A stretch of 32,939 bases of DNA from a virus, in the IMG/VR virus record IMGVR_UViG_3300034106_002158, positions 1 to 32,939 of that record; one strand, 5' to 3'. A program made the translations under genes and the position numbers. Positions 29,869 through 32,939 of the stretch are shown piece by piece. Position 1 is the first letter of the stretch, and each line of letters starts with the position of its first letter. The notes beneath the pieces were generated by a model. It made no database searches and was not told the origin of the DNA. It worked only from the letters and a program-made list of their open reading frames with translations.

Positions 29869-30188
29869 GTGGCCCCTTTCTTCACTTCATCCAACGCGGC
29901 CAGCGTATCTTCCGCCGACCGCACCACGAAATACCACCCGCCCGCTTCGTTCCACTGTGCGGCCCATTCGACTTGCGATGGCTGCTGTTTGCCCTTGGCG
30001 GTCTTGACTTCAAGAGCGATTGCACGGCCCATGTACGATCCGATCAGGTCCGCCGTGCCAGCCTCCGCCCCGCGAACGAAATGCTTGCCGACCATATGGG
30101 AACCAGCCTGCACACGTACCACCATCGCCCCGCGAAGTTGGCACGCCTGACGCACGGCCTTTGTGACGGCGTTCTCAGCCTTGCCCAT
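29865..30188 (-). CDS. VRR-NUC family nuclease, 107 aa
   Basis: The ATG at 30188 has AAAGGA seven bases upstream; the ATG at 30209 lacks a site. VRR-NUC features: KAVRQACQLRGAMVVRVQAG, GTADLIG (Asp47), AIALEVKT (Glu60, Lys62), GKQQPSQVEW (Gln72), and a final strand GGWYFVVRSAED. Stand-alone phage VRR-NUC enzymes are PD-(D/E)XK nucleases, some cutting branched DNA. A role in resolving replication or packaging branches is inferred. All core residues are present. Confidence 0.88.
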   Translation of the reverse strand: MGKAENAVTKAVRQACQLRGAMVVRVQAGSHMVGKHFVRGAEAGTADLIGSYMGRAIALEVKTAKGKQQPSQVEWAAQWNEAGGWYFVVRSAEDTLAALDEVKKGAT

Positions 30189-30291
30189 TGTGCGTCCTTT
30201 CGTCGTCATGCAGCATCAGTGCCTGCTCGATCCGCAGAACGATTCCAAACGCCGCGAGGATTGCGGCGACGATGATGAGTAGGTAGATCAT
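30175..30291 (-). CDS. Tiny single-TM protein, 38 aa
   Basis: The ATG at 30291 overlaps the previous stop (ATGA), with AGGAAGG upstream, and the gene overlaps the VRR-NUC start by 14 bases. It has one hydrophobic helix (~2-19, IYLLIIVAAILAAFGIVL) followed by a charged tail (RIEQALMLHDDERTHNG). It is like the 31-aa protein at 29104: short N-out helix with a polar cytoplasmic tail. The function is unknown. Confidence 0.72.
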   Translation of the reverse strand: MIYLLIIVAAILAAFGIVLRIEQALMLHDDERTHNGQG

Positions 30292-30491
30292 CCCCCCGCC
30301 TTCCTCACGGCCTCTGCCGCGATTTCGTTTGCCCACACTTCGTCGCACACTTCCGCGTCCCAGTGCTTGCCTACCGCACGGTCATTGGCGTTGCTGCGGA
30401 CGGATGCCGCCAGCACCTTCACCGCCGTTTGCAGTTCTATCACTTGTGCTTCAATGTCGAGAATCTTGCACATTGTTTCCATCGGTGTCAT
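30288..30491 (-). CDS. Hypothetical 67-aa helical protein
   Basis: The start overlaps the previous stop (ATGA). The N-terminal ~35 residues form a heptad-like helix (ILDIEAQVIELQTAVKVLAA), and the C-terminal half is polar and helical (WDAEVCDEVWANEIAAEAVR). No motif is recognised. It is part of a run of small coupled genes. Confidence 0.7.
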   Translation of the reverse strand: MTPMETMCKILDIEAQVIELQTAVKVLAASVRSNANDRAVGKHWDAEVCDEVWANEIAAEAVRKAGG

Positions 30492-30727
30492 TCCTTGCTC
30501 CCTTCGTTCGCCAGATCCTTCGCAATCCGCATAACCATTTGCCGGTCGTACGACAGATCGAGTGCTTGTGCAATGTGATGCTCAAGAGGTTTTGCTGCAC
30601 TTCGGCACACGCCCCGCAGCCGCCCAATCTCCCCCGCCAGTTCGTTGAGCGTGTGCCCCACGGCCTCGGGGTCTGACGTTCGTGCGAACGCGGTCCACTT
30701 CGCCAGGTTGGTTTCGTTGTCGGTCAC
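30488..30727 (-). CDS. Hypothetical 79-aa helical protein
   Basis: The start is a GTG at 30727 that overlaps the previous stop as GTGA. It starts with MTDNETNLAKWTAFARTSDP and continues helical (HTLNELAGEIGRLRGVCRSA, then DLSYDRQMVMRIAKDLANE). No domain is recognised. Both ends are coupled to neighbours, which supports it as a gene. Confidence 0.7.
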   Translation of the reverse strand: MTDNETNLAKWTAFARTSDPEAVGHTLNELAGEIGRLRGVCRSAAKPLEHHIAQALDLSYDRQMVMRIAKDLANEGSKE

Positions 30728-30972
30728 GCCGTCCTCGCTTTCGTTCCATCGTTCCCATACTTATCGATCAGGTCGCTCGGTGCCCCAAAGTGCCCGTCAT
30801 TCGCCCAAATGGTCTGTGTGTTGTTGCGGACAAGGCACTCAACGCCAGCGTCCAGCATCGCGGCTGTTGCCTCATTGACGTTGCGAACGATGTACGTGCA
30901 TCGTCCATCTGCGTACTCGCGTGCCGCGTATTGCAGTTGTTGGAGATGGTGCGAGTCGATTTCAACTTTCAC
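30724..30972 (-). CDS. Hypothetical 82-aa protein
   Basis: The start is the GTG at 30972, coupled to the previous stop as GTGA with GGAAGGAGG upstream; a longer ATG frame would overlap the previous gene by 55 bases. It begins KVEIDSHHLQQLQYAAREYA and is mixed alpha/beta (TYIVRNVNEATAAMLDAGVE, then NNTQTIWANDGHFG). The function is unknown. Confidence 0.7.
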   Translation of the reverse strand: MKVEIDSHHLQQLQYAAREYADGRCTYIVRNVNEATAAMLDAGVECLVRNNTQTIWANDGHFGAPSDLIDKYGNDGTKARTA

Positions 30973-31439
30973 GCCTTGCCTCCTTCCATCGCGGCTTTCG
31001 CGGCGGATTCGGTGGAATAGCACTTCACCACGCCTCCAAACGGTTGTAGTTCTGCAATCTCGCTGTATCTGTCAGGAAACGCAGCCTTCGCGTGGCACGA
31101 CATCCGACCGTGCGAAACGATGCCTTCGTCAATGTACCACGATTCAAACACGCCGCGTCCGACAACCACGCCATCCGCCGTCACCGGCAACGTCCCCAGC
31201 ACCCGCCTCACTATCGGCACCTCGCCCGTGCAGTCGATGATGGAGCCGCCAGACCTCGCCTCATTGACCATGTTGGCAAACTCGTACACGCGGGCCTTGT
31301 TGTTGTCCTCGTGAACGCTCGTCACACCTTCCCGCCTCGCAGCATCCAACGCCGCGACGATGGCCTGCTTCAACGCAACCCGATCGTTTCCGATGCGGCT
31401 GTCCATCAAGATCGACTGTGCCGTCTGTTCATCCGTCAT
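30969..31439 (-). CDS. Hypothetical 156-aa protein
   Basis: I chose the ATG at 31439, with AAGGAGG six bases upstream; it overlaps the previous gene by 11 bases. N-terminus: MTDEQTAQSILMDSRIGNDR, then ALKQAIVAALDAARREG, the wording shared with two other small proteins here. The rest is mixed alpha/beta with GEVPIVRRVLGTLPVTADGV, SHGRMSCHAKAAF and a final YSTESAAKAAME. No enzyme motif is recognised. Confidence 0.72.
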   Translation of the reverse strand: MTDEQTAQSILMDSRIGNDRVALKQAIVAALDAARREGVTSVHEDNNKARVYEFANMVNEARSGGSIIDCTGEVPIVRRVLGTLPVTADGVVVGRGVFESWYIDEGIVSHGRMSCHAKAAFPDRYSEIAELQPFGGVVKCYSTESAAKAAMEGGKA

Positions 31440-31761
31440 TGCCAACCTCCTTGCACGCCGCCGCGAGGGCCGCGACGAGGGATGTACCAGTTCCGTACCA
31501 CGTCCACACACCACTCGATAGCTCGCGGTCATTCTCCGGCCAACCGACAAGGTTGCCAGAGACAATGACAGTTCGCTTTGATCCGTCATGCTTCCTGCTG
31601 AGCCGAGACAACATGCTGCCGACGAAGGCGGTTTCGGCTACGGATGTCAGAATCGCCGACGTTTGTTCTGTGTCAACGAACCAACCGTCCTCCCATTCAA
31701 GTTCCGGCCACGCCTCCCGCGGCACATCACGCACGATTTCGTATAGGTCAGTTGCCGTCAT
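31429..31761 (-). CDS. Hypothetical 110-aa protein (complete copy)
   Basis: The ATG at 31761 has AAAGGA about 10 bases upstream. The product is Trp-rich and acidic at the start (EIVRDVPREAWPELEWEDGW), then FVGSMLSRLSRKHDGSKRTV, then NLVGWPENDRELSSGVWTWY and a helical end. This composition recalls small phage proteins of unknown function. The first 32 codons recur at the window start, where a different gene lies upstream. Confidence 0.72.
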   Translation of the reverse strand: MTATDLYEIVRDVPREAWPELEWEDGWFVDTEQTSAILTSVAETAFVGSMLSRLSRKHDGSKRTVIVSGNLVGWPENDRELSSGVWTWYGTGTSLVAALAAACKEVGNDG

Positions 31762-31790
31762 CGTTCACCGTCCTTTCAATCCCCACCACA
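31665..31790. repeat. 126-bp direct repeat, copy 2
   Basis: Identical to 1-126. It covers the leader and first 32 codons of the 110-aa gene. Its upper end coincides exactly with the inner edge of the PP-loop cassette (31791-32612). Confidence 0.97.
31778..31790. repeat. 13-bp direct repeat downstream of the PP-loop gene
   Basis: AATCCCCACCACA on the plus strand, also at 32613-32625 and, within the longer AATCCCCACCACACCCGG, at 114-131. On the minus strand it reads TGTGGTGGGGATT and supplies a GGTGGGG ribosome-binding element. Confidence 0.85.
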
Positions 31791-31793
31791 TCA

Positions 31794-32612
31794 TCAATCC
31801 GTGCATTGGCACGGCAACGTGTCATCCTCAACCGCATCGTCGTACAACTGCCCCTGCACAGTGATCTGCGTGAGCATCTGCCGATACGTCGGGCGGTCGA
31901 TTCTGAACGGCATCCCTTTGCGTTCCTCTTGTTCCGCCCACCAAAGAGCCGCGTCCGGATTTGCTCTCGCAATCTTCTCCAGTTTTGCACGCGACTTGAG
32001 GAAGCACATATCGCAGTTGCCGAACGTGTTGTCTCCTCCGGGCAACATCAGATCAAACGGATGCTGTTGCCAAAAGTGAAGTACGTCGTCAATGGTGTGA
32101 CCGGCCTTTGCCATTGGCGTTCTTGCCGTCACGCTCTTGTTGATCGTTCCGACGTTTGCCACCCGTCGCGGCTCATCAGCACGTAAGCCAAGCACCGCGT
32201 CATACTCATCAAATCCGCCCGACTTTGCCCACTGGTGCGCCGTCCAGATCTTTAACTGCTTCGTGCAGTTTCGAGCAATCGGGTTCGGAAGCACCTTCAT
32301 CGAGTCAATCAGCATTGCAAACGGCTCCCCGTTCCTGCTGGCTCCGCAGTAGTCCACCACCTTGAATCCCTTGACACCATCAATGAATGTGAACTCAAGC
32401 CAGGTGATCGGTACGGCCCAACGCTCCGACATCTCCTTGAGAAATGCCAGCGTTGCTTCATGTTCCTTGCCGGTGTTCTGGAACACCGCACGCACATCGT
32501 CAGGGAGCGTTCCTCCATGCGCGTCAAGAATCTTCCGCAGCATGAATCCGCTGGTTCGACCTCCGCTCACCTGAATGAGTGCTGGACCTTCGATGAAATA
32601 CGGGTTGTTCAT
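31794..32612 (-). CDS. PP-loop ATPase of the PAPS reductase-like family, 272 aa
   Basis: The ATG at 32612 follows GGTGGGG; the longer ATG at 32699 has no site. Features: PP-loop LIQVSGGRTSGFML (~12-25), VFQNTGKEHEATLAFLKEMS, RNCTKQLKIW (conserved Cys), LGLRADEPRR, and a Cys pair GNCDMCFLKS, with PCQCTD at the C-terminus. Such phage proteins are often labelled PAPS reductase/sulfotransferase; they activate a substrate by adenylation, possibly for sulfur or nucleotide chemistry. No dnd, ssp or queuosine partner is nearby, so the substrate is unknown. Confidence 0.82.
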   Translation of the reverse strand: MNNPYFIEGPALIQVSGGRTSGFMLRKILDAHGGTLPDDVRAVFQNTGKEHEATLAFLKEMSERWAVPITWLEFTFIDGVKGFKVVDYCGASRNGEPFAMLIDSMKVLPNPIARNCTKQLKIWTAHQWAKSGGFDEYDAVLGLRADEPRRVANVGTINKSVTARTPMAKAGHTIDDVLHFWQQHPFDLMLPGGDNTFGNCDMCFLKSRAKLEKIARANPDAALWWAEQEERKGMPFRIDRPTYRQMLTQITVQGQLYDDAVEDDTLPCQCTD

Positions 32613-32630
32613 AATCCCCACCACACCCGG
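32613..32630. repeat. 18-bp repeat upstream of the PP-loop gene
   Basis: AATCCCCACCACACCCGG, identical to 114-131. The first 13 bases also occur at 31778-31790. The matches place the same leader before the PP-loop gene and, in the other arrangement, before the 110-aa gene. Confidence 0.9.
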
Positions 32631-32805
32631 CAGGATGGGATGGGTTTGTGATAGGTGGGCTGAATGCTGAACTCGGTCTTGCGTGATGGTCTTTGTCAAT
32701 GTCCCGCACAGGGGTATTTGAGAGTGTCCATCAGGTTGGCAGTGCCGGTTCGCTACTCCAACATCACTGCATCCAGCCCACTTTGTTCAAACCGCGTGCG
32801 TTCCT
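32631..32805. other. Non-coding stretch upstream of the PP-loop gene
   Basis: I see no ORF with a ribosome binding site here; an in-frame extension of the PP-loop ORF (to 32699) is possible but unsupported. No clear promoter or terminator is visible. Confidence 0.4.
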
Positions 32806-32937
32806 TCAACGCCTCGCCTGCTCCAACGCCGCGACGATGGCGGACCGCAGCACGGACGGATCGTTGCCCATCTGCAACTCGTCTGCGTTCATTGCCGCCG
32901 TGAGGATCTGTGCCACCGTTTCATTGTCACTTGTCAT
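32806..32937 (-). CDS. Small helical protein or truncated gene, 43 aa
   Basis: An ATG at 32937, two bases from the window edge, opens 43 codons ending in TGA. The ribosome site would lie outside the window. MTSDNETVAQILTAAMNADE, then SVLRSAIVAALEQARR, resembles the first 40 residues of the 156-aa protein and the 62-aa protein. It ends exactly after the shared motif, so it may be a complete mini-version or a degraded 5' remnant of such a gene in the alternative branch. Confidence 0.55.
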   Translation of the reverse strand: MTSDNETVAQILTAAMNADELQMGNDPSVLRSAIVAALEQARR

Positions 32938-32939
32938 TG

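Noticed and set aside
31794-32612. DndC of a DNA phosphorothioation system
   Set aside because: The PP-loop fold is shared, but no dndB, dndD, dndE or ssp partner is present and the motif set fits the single phage PAPS reductase-like type.
1-32939. Integrase, CI-type repressor, attachment site, tRNA genes
   Set aside because: No tyrosine or serine recombinase motifs, no repressor with peptidase domain, and no cloverleaf was seen.

Overview
This window looks like most or all of a tailed double-stranded DNA phage genome of siphovirus type with HK97-like structural genes. It is GC-rich, tightly packed, and every gene I can support lies on the minus strand. Genes are joined by ATGA, GTGA, TGATG or TAATG overlaps, or by short gaps carrying AGGAG-type ribosome binding sites. 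GTG and TTG starts are fairly common. No integrase, excisionase, recognisable CI-type repressor, tRNA, transposon or CRISPR array is visible, so temperate growth is not supported. The host cannot be read from the sequence; a lipobox protein and the Shine-Dalgarno usage suggest a GC-rich, probably Gram-negative bacterium, by inference only.

The first 126 bases are identical to 31665-31790. If that is the closing overlap, the phage is a circular or circularly permuted molecule of about 31.66 kb, and 31791-32939 is an alternative branch (a population variant) carrying a PP-loop/PAPS-reductase-like gene and a small ORF.

In transcription order (descending coordinates): a candidate promoter with two palindromes at 8491-8542 precedes the early region. 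That region holds small genes, a Csx16-like protein (7803-8195), small Cys-rich and membrane proteins, a PDDEXK exonuclease with a RecT-like annealing protein, and a replication initiator with 10-bp tandem repeats inside its gene. These are followed by a DnaB-N-like protein and a separate RecA-fold helicase ATPase, a protein ending in a DnaA domain IV-like fold, and two small DNA-binding proteins. Across the circle junction, 31.8-28.5 kb carries small accessory genes including a VRR-NUC nuclease, a DUF2325-like protein and two tiny membrane proteins.

Then come probable envelope or lysis membrane proteins (28.5-27.2 kb), a possible small terminase, the TTG-started large terminase, a portal-MuF fusion, the prohead protease, major capsid protein, decoration and neck proteins, tail tube, a very short tape measure, and a run of structural/adsorption proteins down to 8619.

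The most interesting points are: a phage-borne Csx16-like protein (a candidate antagonist of type III CRISPR cyclic-oligoadenylate signalling) bounded by identical 18-bp repeats; the PP-loop gene bounded by 13-bp repeats with an apparent empty allele at the window start; a lambda-O-like origin candidate; and a DnaA domain IV-like protein beside a split DnaB-type helicase.
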